The notes: generated by a model not told the origin, from the letters alone. Numbered from the stretch's first letter, positions 6,102 through 16,259 are shown. The stretch is 64,000 nucleotides of DNA from CAZIPE01 sp964541305 (GCA_964541305.1 CAZIPE010000005.1:1-64000); one strand, 5' to 3'. Numbers and translations are program-made.

Positions 6102-8120
6102 ATGAATGATGATTCAAAAAAACGCCTCCAACATATAAAGGAACTCCTTAACACGTATAGCTATGAATATCATGTTCAGGATGCTCCTAGTGTGTCCGAT
6201 GCGGTATACGATGGTCTCATGCAGGACCTGAAGCAATTGGAAGCAACGCATCCTGAGCTCGTATCACCAGATAGTCCTACGCAACGAATAGGTGGAGTAC
6301 CGTTAGATAAATTTGTAAAAGTGAAACACTCAAGCAGGGTATACAGTCTTAATGACGTCTTTAGTGAAGATGATGTCCGTGCATGGGTGAAGCGCATGGA
6401 TAAACTACTGCCTGGTAAAAAACATGAATACTTTTGTGATATTAAGATGGATGGCTTCGGTTGTATGTTGGTCTATCACGACGGTATGTTTACTCAAGCT
6501 ATCACGCGCGGGGACGGCGAAGTGGGCGAAGACGTTACGCAAAACGTTCGAACTATTAAAAATGTGCCACTCACGCTACGAAAGTCTTCAAAATACCACA
6601 CATTTTTAACAGGTAGAACTGAAATTAGGGGTGAAGTCGTGATGTATAAAAAAGATTTTGAATCACTTAATCGGCAGCGTGAGCAACAAGGTCTACCGGT
6701 TTTTGCAAATCCACGAAATTTGAGTGCGGGTACCATACGTCAACTTGATCCGAAATTGGTTGCTAGGCGGCCACTCCATTTTAGAGCATTCGATATTTTG
6801 CGCGATGACCCGTCAGAAGTTTCTACCAACGGGGATGCGTATCAGATACTTCGCGATCTTGGGATAGTCTGCAATAGTCAGGCGCGAGTGTTTTCATCGG
6901 TTGAAGCAGTGATGACATTTGTTCATCAGTGGCAGGAAAAGCGACACACTTTAGAGTTCAATACCGATGGGTTGGTGGTTAAAGTTAACGATCGTGCGAT
7001 GTATCGAGAACTTGGCGCAGTAGGAAAGAATCCACGAGGGGCTGTAGCGTATAAATACCCCGCTGAACAATCTACGAGCGTCATTAAAGACATTGTTATT
7101 AGCATTGGCCGTACCGGTGCAGCAACCCCGGTGGCAGTCTTCGATCCTGTCGTTGTCGCCGGCAGTACGGTTTGTCATGCCAGTTTACATAACAGCGATG
7201 AAATAACCAGAAAAGACGTGCGTCGTGGCGATACGGTTGTTATATATAAAGCCGGAGATATCATCCCGCAGGTTGAGTCCGTTATCATGGAGCTACGTCC
7301 AAAAAACAGCAACAAAATAGTGTTTGAAGATGAATTAAAACGGCAGTATCCAGAGCTTGAGTTTGAACGACCAGAAGGTGAGGTGGTATATCGCGCAAAG
7401 GGCTTGAGTGGCCCGATAATTCTTAAACGTGCCTTGGCGCATTACGCCAGCAAGGGGGCGCTAGATATTGATACGCTGGGTGAAAAAAACGTCGAGGCCT
7501 TAGTGGATGCCGGTCTCGCAAAAGACATAGCAGATATCTATAACTTACGTGAGAAACAGCTGGTTGAGCTTGAACGGTTTGCTGAACTCTCGGCTCAAAA
7601 TTTAGTGAAGGCCATTCAAGCTTCAAAGAATCCACCACTTTCCCGTTTCATTTTTGGCCTAGGAATTCGTCATGTTGGCACCCAGACAGCGATTGATCTT
7701 GCCCAAACATTCGGGTCGCTTGAAAAGCTTGGACACGCAGATCTTGAAGAGCTTCGCCGAGTTGACGGAGTGGGCGAGGTGGTGGCTGAATCAATTGTGG
7801 CTTGGTTTGCAGATGAAGATAACATCGCACTTCTTCGTAAATTCAATACACTCGGCGTCGTGCCAATCCATGCTTCACGAGTGACTGGTCCGCTTCGTGG
7901 CAAGAGTTTTGTCATAACGGGCTCTCTGGAGAGTATGGGCCGAGACATTGCCGCAGAAAAAATCAGAAAATTAGGTGGCACTTTTCAAAATGCCGTTGGT
8001 AGAGGCACTAGCTATCTGGTTGCGGGGGGAAAGGTTGGGGAGAGCAAGCTCAAGAAAGCACTCAGTTTTGGTACCAAGGTAATTAGTGAAGCGGATTTGC
8101 TCTCATTGCTTAAAAAATAA
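6102..8120 (+). CDS. ligA: NAD-dependent DNA ligase LigA, zinc finger degenerate
   Basis: 672 aa, the normal length. It seals nicks in replication and repair using NAD+. Adenylation lysine is in KMDGFG (K115). Upstream are the NAD-binding Ia region (YHVQDAPSVSDAVYDGLM), then the OB fold (VVVAGSTVCHASLHN and DTVVIYKAGDIIPQVE), HhH repeats (FGLGIRHVGTQTA, VDGVGEVVAESI) and a C-terminal BRCT (about 595-672). The four-cysteine zinc finger between OB and HhH is missing its cysteines: the expected C-x2-C sites read RQYPELE and YRAKGLSGPIIL (about residues 412-438). The start ATG directly follows the upstream stop. Confidence 0.95.
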   Translation: MNDDSKKRLQHIKELLNTYSYEYHVQDAPSVSDAVYDGLMQDLKQLEATHPELVSPDSPTQRIGGVPLDKFVKVKHSSRVYSLNDVFSEDDVRAWVKRMDKLLPGKKHEYFCDIKMDGFGCMLVYHDGMFTQAITRGDGEVGEDVTQNVRTIKNVPLTLRKSSKYHTFLTGRTEIRGEVVMYKKDFESLNRQREQQGLPVFANPRNLSAGTIRQLDPKLVARRPLHFRAFDILRDDPSEVSTNGDAYQILRDLGIVCNSQARVFSSVEAVMTFVHQWQEKRHTLEFNTDGLVVKVNDRAMYRELGAVGKNPRGAVAYKYPAEQSTSVIKDIVISIGRTGAATPVAVFDPVVVAGSTVCHASLHNSDEITRKDVRRGDTVVIYKAGDIIPQVESVIMELRPKNSNKIVFEDELKRQYPELEFERPEGEVVYRAKGLSGPIILKRALAHYASKGALDIDTLGEKNVEALVDAGLAKDIADIYNLREKQLVELERFAELSAQNLVKAIQASKNPPLSRFIFGLGIRHVGTQTAIDLAQTFGSLEKLGHADLEELRRVDGVGEVVAESIVAWFADEDNIALLRKFNTLGVVPIHASRVTGPLRGKSFVITGSLESMGRDIAAEKIRKLGGTFQNAVGRGTSYLVAGGKVGESKLKKALSFGTKVISEADLLSLLKK

Positions 8121-8148
8121 GCATAACCAAAAATAACACAAGTAGTGA

Positions 8149-8154
8149 TATACT
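8149..8154 (+). promoter_or_regulatory. -10 box of the gene at 8164
   Basis: TATACT, nine bases before GTG 8164, with no Shine-Dalgarno. Confidence 0.5.
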
Positions 8155-8163
8155 AGGCCCGCA

Positions 8164-8865
8164 GTGAAACTATTAAAACAAAACACATTTTTCTGTTTTT
8201 CCCCGCCAGTTATGATTGCGACATTTGTTATTGAGATGATACTTCTCATTGCAGTGGTATTGAAACGAAAAAAGAGTAAAAATACGTCACTCGTTATTTT
8301 AATCTTGGGAGCTCTGGCATTTTTTCAACTCTGTGAATATTTTGTGTGCGGAGGCTTTGGGATTAACGGCGCAACATGGTCTCGTCTTGGCTTTATTGCA
8401 ATCACCACACTTCCGCCACTGGGGCTTCATCTTATCCACCGTATTGCTGGTAAACAAAGCACCTTTCTTGTGCCTGCTGGCTACTTCTTGATGGTATTAT
8501 GGATCGTTGTATTTGGATTTACCGAAGCAGCATTTAACAATCATGCGTGCACGGGAAATTACGTTATATTCGACCTCAAGGACGTGGTGGGTTATCTTTA
8601 TTCAGCCTATTACTACGGTCTTCTTCTGGCCGGTATTGTAGCAGCGATTAAACACGGTCATGATTCAAAGAAAAAGTATACGCGTGAAGCTCTTTACGGC
8701 ATGATTCTTGGTTATGTGGCATTTATGTTACCGACAGCAGTTGTGAACACACTCAATCCTACAACCCTTAAGGGCATTCCCTCGATCATGTGTGGATTTG
8801 CGGTATTGTTTGCACTACTCCTCTATGGCTACGTTGTGCCGCGGATAACTCAGCCTTCAAAATAA
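8164..8865 (+). CDS. Seven-helix membrane protein
   Basis: 233 aa, GTG start. Roughly seven hydrophobic helices are spread over the whole length, with short loops (KRKKSKN, HRIAGKQS, KHGHDSKKKYTRE). Size and topology resemble the 7TM N-terminal sensor modules found on some histidine kinases, but no output domain is attached. Several cysteines lie in the second and fourth helices (LCEYFVCGG, NNHACTG). The function is unknown. It is convergent with the next gene, with one base between the stops. Confidence 0.6.
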   Translation: MKLLKQNTFFCFSPPVMIATFVIEMILLIAVVLKRKKSKNTSLVILILGALAFFQLCEYFVCGGFGINGATWSRLGFIAITTLPPLGLHLIHRIAGKQSTFLVPAGYFLMVLWIVVFGFTEAAFNNHACTGNYVIFDLKDVVGYLYSAYYYGLLLAGIVAAIKHGHDSKKKYTREALYGMILGYVAFMLPTAVVNTLNPTTLKGIPSIMCGFAVLFALLLYGYVVPRITQPSK

Positions 8866-8866
8866 G

Positions 8867-9253
8867 CTACTTCGAGAGTACTTCAAAAAACTTTTTCAAT
8901 TGCTGGTCTTTATATGTCGATTCAATTTTTGTGGTTCTGCCTTGAATTAGAATTACTGCTAAAGAGATGAGAGTTATTATAGCTAGTAAGATGATAGTTA
9001 ACTTTGCAAGGGGTGAGTCGGGCTCTTCTTTTAAGGAAACAAAAAACAGCACGATACTTAAAACTGAACAAACTGCAAACGTAATAAATCCTGCTATGAA
9101 TGCTTGTTTTGTATAGGCGGATTGGCGGGTTATATCTAGCATTGTTGAATTACTGTTTTTTAGTACCAGCATTACGATGAACCCAGACAGAATACTTAGC
9201 GGAACCGCTAGGGCAGTAAGGCTAAGTGAGAGGGTGCTATATTTTAGTTTCAT
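8867..9253 (-). CDS. Small membrane protein, 128 aa
   Basis: Three predicted membrane helices (about residues 9-32, 50-75, 84-104) and a short charged C-terminal tail ending DQQLKKFFEVLSK. Not recognised. Its 5' end faces the giant sensor kinase gene across about 70 bases, so the two promoters are divergent. Confidence 0.55.
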   Translation of the reverse strand: MKLKYSTLSLSLTALAVPLSILSGFIVMLVLKNSNSTMLDITRQSAYTKQAFIAGFITFAVCSVLSIVLFFVSLKEEPDSPLAKLTIILLAIITLISLAVILIQGRTTKIESTYKDQQLKKFFEVLSK

Positions 9254-9306
9254 ATAAGCATTTTACCATAGCCAATTAAGCACTAGCGCTTAAGATGACA
9301 ACAGAT

Positions 9307-9312
9307 TATAAT
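9307..9312 (+). promoter_or_regulatory. -10 box of the giant kinase gene
   Basis: TATAAT, 14 bases before ATG 9327. An in-frame TTG at 9312 overlaps the box and is rejected as the start. Confidence 0.5.
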
Positions 9313-9326
9313 TGGTTCTGAATACT

Positions 9327-12300
9327 ATGATAAAAAATCTGCGCATTAAACACTATAGCTACGGCCTATTAATGGTGCTACTGGTGGGCTTCAGTTTGTT
9401 TAATGTTATTTCAAGTTTGCGCGTAGCACGGGCTGATGAAGGGCGGGTAAGTATTAGTAGCCCGACCCAGAACGAAGAGATAAATCAGCAAACTCGCCAG
9501 ATTACCGGCACTGCTCCTGCCTTGAAAGAACTAACCGTGTATGATGGCACGACCAAAATTGGTACTACCACTAGCTCTTCAGGTGGTACGTGGTCTCTTG
9601 AATGGAAGAATCCCGAGCCTGGTGAGCATGATTTAAAAGCAACGGTTGCAGACGGCGAGCTCTACCGAAGTGATGTTTTTAGCAAAGAGTCCGTTAAAAA
9701 TCACAACGTTAATAGCGGCCAAGTCACCCAAAGTTATGATGCTGGCCTATCGGGGACTACTGGGGTGGTATATGACAATACTTTACAAAAAACGTTTATT
9801 ATCAACTACCTCGCAGGAACAATTTCTCAGGTTAACCCCCTCTCGCAAACGGTGGAGGATAGCTTTGTGTATAATACGGACCCAGCTCCAAATGGTCTAC
9901 TCGGTGGTGATTATGCATACCCGATTAAATACAATACCTTCTGTAGCCTTGATCCATCGGTCGTGTCTGTTTGTGCATATACCTACAGCCAGTCAACACA
10001 CAAACTCTACATACTTGATAACACTAAGCTGTTCATTATCAATACCCAGAGTAAAACACTGGAATCATCGGTAGATGTAGGCGTCCCCTACGACGGTAAC
10101 AGCTACCTCAATCAAGATCTTGGCTATGCCTTGTATAGTGATCCTCAGGATGCTTTTGTCTACATATCACGCAGGACTACGCGCTATGGACCAGGTTATA
10201 TTGCCATGGCTGCCACTACAAGGGTAAATTTACAGACAAAGGCAGTGGATGATGCGTGGGACACCTCCCTGGATTCGGTCGTGACTACCGCGACGGGTGA
10301 TACTTACCTCGGTACGTGGGCATATAATGAACCTGCTAGCATTAAGGTTATCCGAGCTGGGTCCTCAACAGCTGAGGTGCTTGACGTAGGAGGAGTGTGT
10401 GATCGTGGCGTGACTCAACTGGCATTATCAGAGGATGATAGTCACCTTTACGCAGCCTGTACCGACGGATTAGATGCCTTAAAAACAGCGGTAGTATCCA
10501 CTTCAGATGGTCAGCTCATAGCAACGGAAGACCGTACCGGGGAATTCTTAACTTTCGGGAACCTTACCAGTCAAAAATTAGTAATTGCAACGACAGACAA
10601 CACATCTTTCCAGGTACTCAATACACAAACCAATCAGCTAGTATCAAGTATTCAGCCAATAGTAGGCGCCCTTCAAAAGCAATCTTTAGTAGTGGATGGT
10701 GAGAACGAGAAATTTTATTTTGCAACGATTGATACAAGTAATTCACTGAACCATCTCTACGAGGTGGATTTAAACTCCAGTGGTATTGTCAATGATAGAA
10801 CGTACCCTCTAACGGAATTTTATGGAGTTCGGTCCGCTCGGCTTGCTGGACCTAGTCGTTACAGCTTTATTCCTACTCAAGGTAATGAATCACTACATAC
10901 AATTTCGTTAAGTAATGGGGCAAATTCGAAACTACAAGAAGGCATGGGTTCATCAGGGACTGTGCTGTACTCTGATGTTGCGAAGCGCATATTTACGACT
11001 AGCGCTCAGCTTCCTCTAGGCACAACAAACCCCATTTCGGTGGCAAGCATCGTAGATGCTAGCTATGAGGCAAAAATAAATCTCCCGGGGCAATATTCCG
11101 TTGTTAGTGCTACATTAAACGAAGAGGGATCAGTTTTATATGTACTCGGTGTTGACTACACGCTGGGTGGCTCGGATAACGTGATGAAAGTATTCTCAAT
11201 AAATACTGCCAACCTTGAAATAACTCGAATATATAACTCCTTGAATCAGTATGCTCCTGGCGAGAGTCCTATCAAACTACGAAAAATAGTAGTAAACGGA
11301 GATTTACTAGCTTTTGCTGAAAACACTGGTGTAGATAATAAAATTGAAATTACCACTCTCAACCTAGAGAATGACAGTGCTCAGCAGGTAGAGATTACCG
11401 AGGAGTCAACCGCAGATACCCTCTACGAAAGAATGATACCAGACGTTGCCATTAGTCCTGATGGCACGCGGATTGCTATATTGCAAAACACGCAATACAT
11501 CACCATTCATGATGCGACGACTCTCGCAGAAGTTAAGAAAATAAATACTTTTGGAGAGCAAGGGTTTGCGGGCAAGGGCACAACATTAATTTCCTATGAC
11601 ACAAACGAAACACTCATGGCGGTAACCAGTGGTTTTATGTACGAAATGATAATTGACACTGGAACGTTAAAATATTTTGATGTAAACTCTGGCGATACAG
11701 TCTCATCAGTAAAACTTTCTAAGCCGACTATAGCTGGAAAGTTGAGTGGTTGTTTCCCTACCGATATTCGCAAAAGCGGTACTGAAGGTTATATTAATGT
11801 TGATTCACTGTGTTTCGCTTTTGGCGCAGAAAACCAAGCGTCAGCTAAGGGCTTCGTAAACGTTATTGATCAAGAAAAAAAGACTGTCGTCCATGGCAAG
11901 GCATATGCGGAGTACGGCGATACTACTGCTCCCATCTCACTATCCATATTTGGTTATAATGCGGGTAGCACAATAGTATCATCTGCAGAACGACAGGTTA
12001 AAGTAATTGCCGATGCTGTCACTATAACAAGCCCTACACAGAACCAGGAAGTTAAGCCAGGAGAAAGAGAAATTACAGGTACGGCACCACCGAATGGCAC
12101 TGTCGATATTAAAGTAGACGGGACATCCATAGGCTCCGTTGAATCAAACGAGTACGGTGCCTGGGAAAAACAACATACATTTACGTCAGATAAAACTTAC
12201 ACCATTAAGGCCGACTATTCAAAAGCATCAAATAACGTACTGTATATTCCCAGCATGACCCCGTACGATGGAGACTCATTTTATAGTGGAAAAATTAATG

Positions 12301-14882
12301 TACTTTCAACAGACACAAATGAGTTTGAAGACTCCATTACCTTCCCAGACGGTTATTCATCACTGAATGTTCGCGTGAGCAAGGACGGTACGAAGATATT
12401 TGCGTTTGCGCAAAAACTAACTTTAACTCCCACCGAGCAATTCTCGGACTACCGGTTGCTTGTTATAGATATTAAATCAGCTGAAATACTGTCATCAACC
12501 GATTTTGCAGGCACATCATCAACCGTCAATAATCTGATAGGGATTGGGATGCTTGCTGAATTGTCTGCAGATGAGCAGCGCGTGTATATACAGGGCGAAG
12601 ATGGACTTAGGATTTATACAATTGATGGGGTATTTCAGAAAATAATCGAATTTACACCAAATTTGTACGGAGAAGGTAGCTCCGCAGGGCTACCTCGATT
12701 GATTATGGCTGATAATATCGATAGGGCATATCTCATAAGGCCCCACTCCTCCATTACGATTGATCTTGAAAACAATAATGTAGAAGAGGCTGTTTTGCCA
12801 GAGTCTACAACAATACTTACCGCGACTTATGAGCCAAATAGTAAGCTGGGTGTATCAGTCATGCTAGATAGTGATACAGGACAAGTAACTGCAACGGCCA
12901 TAAACTTTGGAACTGGAGAAGGGGAGTATGTCTGGACGGCTGAACTCACCAATATGCTAGTTGGTCCACAGTCGCTGATTAGCAATGACGGCAAGCAATT
13001 AATTATGAGTGCCACCAATCCTATAGAGGGGACGTTCGGCGTAGTTCAAGTGCGCCTAAGTGACGGGCATGTAGTACCTTACCTTAACGTACCACCACAA
13101 GATACTTTGACAGCTATTGCTTCTATGTTGGGAGAGCTTGGCGATGCTGTTTCATTAAACAAAGATATTACTGAAAGTAAAATATATGCAACGCTCTATT
13201 CACCAGTTTTGACAGGGGCAATTGCGACCTACACTAACGATTTTCGTAATAACGAAGAAGATTGGGGTCTTATCGCACAACCAGAAGAAGATGAATCATT
13301 TCAAATCTATGGAAATTTTGGTGGAGGTAATCGGTCAGCTTCGGTGCCGGGGGAAACGCTCAGTGCGCAGAGGAGTTTTAAGGTTATTAGCACCGTAAAA
13401 CCTCCAGTTGTTCCACCAGTTCTTCCCCCTGTCGTAGAAGTAATTATTAACCCTCCTACGCCGGTAAAGCCACCATCAATAAAACCTGTTACAGCGGCAG
13501 TTGTTGAAAGTAAGCAACGATTTATTGAAGAAGCGGAAAAGGCAGTGCTAAGTAAGTCTCCATTCTCAGCATTGTTAGCGTCAACACGAGGTTTGTTTGC
13601 TCGCATTCCCCTACCAATTATGAAGGCATTGCCATATTTGCTATATTTAATAATCTTGGCGCTAGCGGCATATTACCTTTATGAAACACAGAAGCAACTA
13701 CGTCGCGAAGATAGAATTCGGTCAATTCTTAAGAAGCAAAAGTTGTTGACTGAAGAAAAACGGAATTTCTTAGAACTCACCAGCCACTATTTGCGCACAC
13801 CACTTACCTATATTCGTTCAGGTGCCGAAATGGTAGCTCGAAAAGTACAAAACAAAGATCTTGAATCAGATCTTTCACAATCCGTTAATCATCTTTCTCT
13901 TTTTATAGAGTCACTTGTTGAGGAGGCGGGAGCATCACAAATTAAGACGGTTGAGGTGCCAGAGAAAGTAGTGTCGCCACTGCTTTCAAAAAACTTTATG
14001 TTACCAGCTGCAGGACTAATCGGTACACTCGGCTTGTTCCATATTCTTACTAGCGGAGCGGTAGGTGTCCGATTTGACAGCGCCACCTATCTCACGCACG
14101 TCGTACTGACCATTCTTATACTTCGCATTCTTTATGGGATGCAGAAGAATAATAAGCAGGTCAATATTGAAAAAGAACATCTCAAGCAGATACTCGAAAC
14201 TGAACGTCAACTTGACCTATCTCGTTCTAAGCTTTTGAGTGATGCAGGAGAACAGTTGATGGTGCGCACTGAACATATATCCGGCCTGGCGAGCCAACTG
14301 ACAGATGACGAAACGAGTAAGAAAATCATCCACCAAGGCACCACCCGCCTACAAGAACTAGCTCGTACCTTCTCTTTAGTCTCTCACCTAGAATCTAAGG
14401 CCATCGGCGGCAAAGCAGAACCCATTGCCGTCCGAGGTCTCGCCGCCGATGTCATAAAACCCTTCACCTCCACTCTCCAAGAAAAGAACATCAAACTCAC
14501 CGTCGAAGGCTTTGACCCCGGTGTTACCTTTACCACCAACAAAGCCTTTGCCCAGCTTACCCTTAAGTCATTAATCCAAAACGCCATTGATGCCAGTAAA
14601 GAAGGTACTAGCATCACCATCAAGTGCCTCCACAGCAATGGAAGAATAGCCTTCCAAGTCATCGACCACGGTGAAGGTATCCCTAAAGAGAAACTCTCCC
14701 AACTCTTCAAGCCTTTCATGAGAGTAGGCCCTGTCACTACCTTCAACCGTGAAGGCATAGGCCTAAGCCTCTTCATCGACCGTCTCATCATGCATGCCCT
14801 AGGTGGAGAAGTAGAGATAATGAGTAAACTTAAGGAAGGAACTGTGGCTACGCTTTGGTTTAGGGAAAATCCAGCCGTGTAA
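9327..14882 (+). CDS. Giant envelope sensor histidine kinase with duplicated Ig/beta-propeller ectodomain
   Basis: 1851 aa. A signal or anchor helix (about 12-33) is followed by a large exported region. This region has two similar modules, each an Ig-like domain (SISSPTQNEEINQQTRQITG near residue 45 and TITSPTQNQEVKPGEREITG near 895) and a long YVTN-like beta-propeller stretch. A Pro-rich stalk (about 1355-1390) leads to a membrane helix (about 1430-1450). The cytosolic part has an H-box LTSHYLRTPLTYI (about 1485), two more membrane helices (about 1555-1605), a second helical pair without the His, and an HATPase with NAIDAS, DHGEGIP, FKPFMR and GIGLSL. No response regulator is adjacent. Likely a surface sensor of ligands, hosts or polymers. 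Confidence 0.85.
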   Translation: MIKNLRIKHYSYGLLMVLLVGFSLFNVISSLRVARADEGRVSISSPTQNEEINQQTRQITGTAPALKELTVYDGTTKIGTTTSSSGGTWSLEWKNPEPGEHDLKATVADGELYRSDVFSKESVKNHNVNSGQVTQSYDAGLSGTTGVVYDNTLQKTFIINYLAGTISQVNPLSQTVEDSFVYNTDPAPNGLLGGDYAYPIKYNTFCSLDPSVVSVCAYTYSQSTHKLYILDNTKLFIINTQSKTLESSVDVGVPYDGNSYLNQDLGYALYSDPQDAFVYISRRTTRYGPGYIAMAATTRVNLQTKAVDDAWDTSLDSVVTTATGDTYLGTWAYNEPASIKVIRAGSSTAEVLDVGGVCDRGVTQLALSEDDSHLYAACTDGLDALKTAVVSTSDGQLIATEDRTGEFLTFGNLTSQKLVIATTDNTSFQVLNTQTNQLVSSIQPIVGALQKQSLVVDGENEKFYFATIDTSNSLNHLYEVDLNSSGIVNDRTYPLTEFYGVRSARLAGPSRYSFIPTQGNESLHTISLSNGANSKLQEGMGSSGTVLYSDVAKRIFTTSAQLPLGTTNPISVASIVDASYEAKINLPGQYSVVSATLNEEGSVLYVLGVDYTLGGSDNVMKVFSINTANLEITRIYNSLNQYAPGESPIKLRKIVVNGDLLAFAENTGVDNKIEITTLNLENDSAQQVEITEESTADTLYERMIPDVAISPDGTRIAILQNTQYITIHDATTLAEVKKINTFGEQGFAGKGTTLISYDTNETLMAVTSGFMYEMIIDTGTLKYFDVNSGDTVSSVKLSKPTIAGKLSGCFPTDIRKSGTEGYINVDSLCFAFGAENQASAKGFVNVIDQEKKTVVHGKAYAEYGDTTAPISLSIFGYNAGSTIVSSAERQVKVIADAVTITSPTQNQEVKPGEREITGTAPPNGTVDIKVDGTSIGSVESNEYGAWEKQHTFTSDKTYTIKADYSKASNNVLYIPSMTPYDGDSFYSGKINVLSTDTNEFEDSITFPDGYSSLNVRVSKDGTKIFAFAQKLTLTPTEQFSDYRLLVIDIKSAEILSSTDFAGTSSTVNNLIGIGMLAELSADEQRVYIQGEDGLRIYTIDGVFQKIIEFTPNLYGEGSSAGLPRLIMADNIDRAYLIRPHSSITIDLENNNVEEAVLPESTTILTATYEPNSKLGVSVMLDSDTGQVTATAINFGTGEGEYVWTAELTNMLVGPQSLISNDGKQLIMSATNPIEGTFGVVQVRLSDGHVVPYLNVPPQDTLTAIASMLGELGDAVSLNKDITESKIYATLYSPVLTGAIATYTNDFRNNEEDWGLIAQPEEDESFQIYGNFGGGNRSASVPGETLSAQRSFKVISTVKPPVVPPVLPPVVEVIINPPTPVKPPSIKPVTAAVVESKQRFIEEAEKAVLSKSPFSALLASTRGLFARIPLPIMKALPYLLYLIILALAAYYLYETQKQLRREDRIRSILKKQKLLTEEKRNFLELTSHYLRTPLTYIRSGAEMVARKVQNKDLESDLSQSVNHLSLFIESLVEEAGASQIKTVEVPEKVVSPLLSKNFMLPAAGLIGTLGLFHILTSGAVGVRFDSATYLTHVVLTILILRILYGMQKNNKQVNIEKEHLKQILETERQLDLSRSKLLSDAGEQLMVRTEHISGLASQLTDDETSKKIIHQGTTRLQELARTFSLVSHLESKAIGGKAEPIAVRGLAADVIKPFTSTLQEKNIKLTVEGFDPGVTFTTNKAFAQLTLKSLIQNAIDASKEGTSITIKCLHSNGRIAFQVIDHGEGIPKEKLSQLFKPFMRVGPVTTFNREGIGLSLFIDRLIMHALGGEVEIMSKLKEGTVATLWFRENPAV

Positions 14883-14887
14883 TCTGT

Positions 14888-14893
14888 TACAAT
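14888..14893 (+). promoter_or_regulatory. -10 box of tRNA-Ala
   Basis: TACAAT, ten bases before the tRNA 5' end and just after the kinase stop codon. Confidence 0.5.
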
Positions 14894-14903
14894 AAAAAGC
14901 AAT

Positions 14904-14980
14904 GGGGCTGTAGCTCAGTTGGCTAGAGTGCTTCCATGGCATGGAAGAGGTCCAGGGTTCGAGTCCCTGTAGCTCCACCA
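14904..14980 (+). tRNA. tRNA-Ala(GGC)
   Basis: Acceptor GGGGCTG pairs with TAGCTCC (with wobble). The anticodon stem CTTCC/GGAAG closes loop ATGGCAT, giving GGC. The T-arm is CAGGGTTCGAGTCCCTG and CCA is encoded. It is seven bases from murF and probably heads the murF transcript. Confidence 0.95.
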
Positions 14981-14987
14981 AATTATT

Positions 14988-16259
14988 ATGAAAAAGTATT
15001 TCAAACAAATTATCCTTCGCATTCTGTGGTGGCAGGTAAATCGCTTACGAGCCAGGCATAATCCAATCGTTGTTGCTGTTGCGGGTAGCGTCGGGAAGAC
15101 CAGCACTAAGGCTGCAATTGCAAAAGTTTTAGGTCAGAAATATCGTGTTCAGTGGCAAGATGGGAACTTTAACGATGTCGTGAGTGTTCCGTATATATTC
15201 TTCGGTGCTTCACCAAGCCATATTATTAACCCTTTTGCTTGGCTTAAATACTTTTTTTCTGCCGAAAAGGCAATTTGGGGATCATATAACTATGACGTAG
15301 TTGTTGTTGAGTTGGGCACTGACAAGCCAGGTGATATGAGGGACTTCAAAAAATTCTTAAAGGTGGATTATGGTATCTTGACAGCGATAACACCGGAACA
15401 TATGGCAAACTTCGGCAGCATGGATGACGTGGCTCGCGAAGAGCTAGTCCTTGCCGATATATCTGAAAAACTGATTGTTAGTAGCGATAGTATCCCCAAT
15501 AAATATCTCAGCATTCTTGATGCGATAACCGTTTCTACAAAAGCTGGTGATTGTGTAGTAAAAATAAAATCGCTTACAAGTGATATGCGACGCCCCGTTT
15601 CATGTGCATTTACTAAAAGTAGAACTTTAGACTTCAACTCGGCTCTCATCGGAAAGCACAGTATATTAGCTCAGGCGCTCGCGCTGGTCGTCGCCAAGCA
15701 ATTAGATGTTTCTGACACTCAAATCATAAAAGGTATTGAGAGCATACGCGCATTTCCGGGTAGGATGCAAGTTCTTAAGGGTAAGAACGGTAGCGTATTG
15801 ATTGATGATACCTATAATGCAAGTCCCGAAGCCGTCAAGGCCGCACTCGACACGCTATATGAGGTTTCATCAAAGCACAAAATTGCTGTATTGGGCCAGA
15901 TGAATGAACTCGGTTCCCACAGCGAGGCTTTGCATCAGGAAGTGGGTGAATACATTAAGCCGAAGGAACTTGATGTACTCATTACTCTAGGCGCAGATTC
16001 TAATAATTATCTCGCAAAGCAAGCAGAAGTATCTGGTTGCAAAGTTGTAAGATGTAGCTCACCTTATCAAGCTGGAAATGAGGTCTTGCCGTTACTAGAT
16101 AGTGAAACAGTAGTTTTGTTAAAAGGGTCGCAAAACGGAGTATTCACAGAAGAAGCAACGAAAATATTGCTCGCTAACCTAGAGGATTCTAAGAAACTTG
16201 TCCGTCAATCTAAAGAATGGCTAAAAATCAAGAGAAACCAGTTCAAGGATTTAATTTGA
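14988..16259 (+). CDS. murF: UDP-MurNAc-tripeptide--D-Ala-D-Ala ligase
   Basis: 423 aa. It adds D-Ala-D-Ala to the UDP-MurNAc-tripeptide, the last cytoplasmic peptidoglycan step. A basic, hydrophobic N-terminus precedes the Mur-ligase P-loop GSVGKTSTK (about 31-40). ITPEHMANFGS carries the metal/ATP-site His, and DDTYNASPEAVKAAL (about 270) and VLGQMNELGSHSEALH (about 300) are diagnostic of MurF. The start ATG is eight bases after tRNA-Ala. It overlaps the downstream ddl-like gene, so D-Ala-D-Ala synthesis and use are co-translated. Confidence 0.93.
   Translation: MKKYFKQIILRILWWQVNRLRARHNPIVVAVAGSVGKTSTKAAIAKVLGQKYRVQWQDGNFNDVVSVPYIFFGASPSHIINPFAWLKYFFSAEKAIWGSYNYDVVVVELGTDKPGDMRDFKKFLKVDYGILTAITPEHMANFGSMDDVAREELVLADISEKLIVSSDSIPNKYLSILDAITVSTKAGDCVVKIKSLTSDMRRPVSCAFTKSRTLDFNSALIGKHSILAQALALVVAKQLDVSDTQIIKGIESIRAFPGRMQVLKGKNGSVLIDDTYNASPEAVKAALDTLYEVSSKHKIAVLGQMNELGSHSEALHQEVGEYIKPKELDVLITLGADSNNYLAKQAEVSGCKVVRCSSPYQAGNEVLPLLDSETVVLLKGSQNGVFTEEATKILLANLEDSKKLVRQSKEWLKIKRNQFKDLI

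Noticed and set aside
14799..15106. Minus-strand frames containing RDSNPGP- and LEPWTSS-like strings.
   Set aside because: These are the reverse complement of tRNA-Ala, a well-known source of false proteins.
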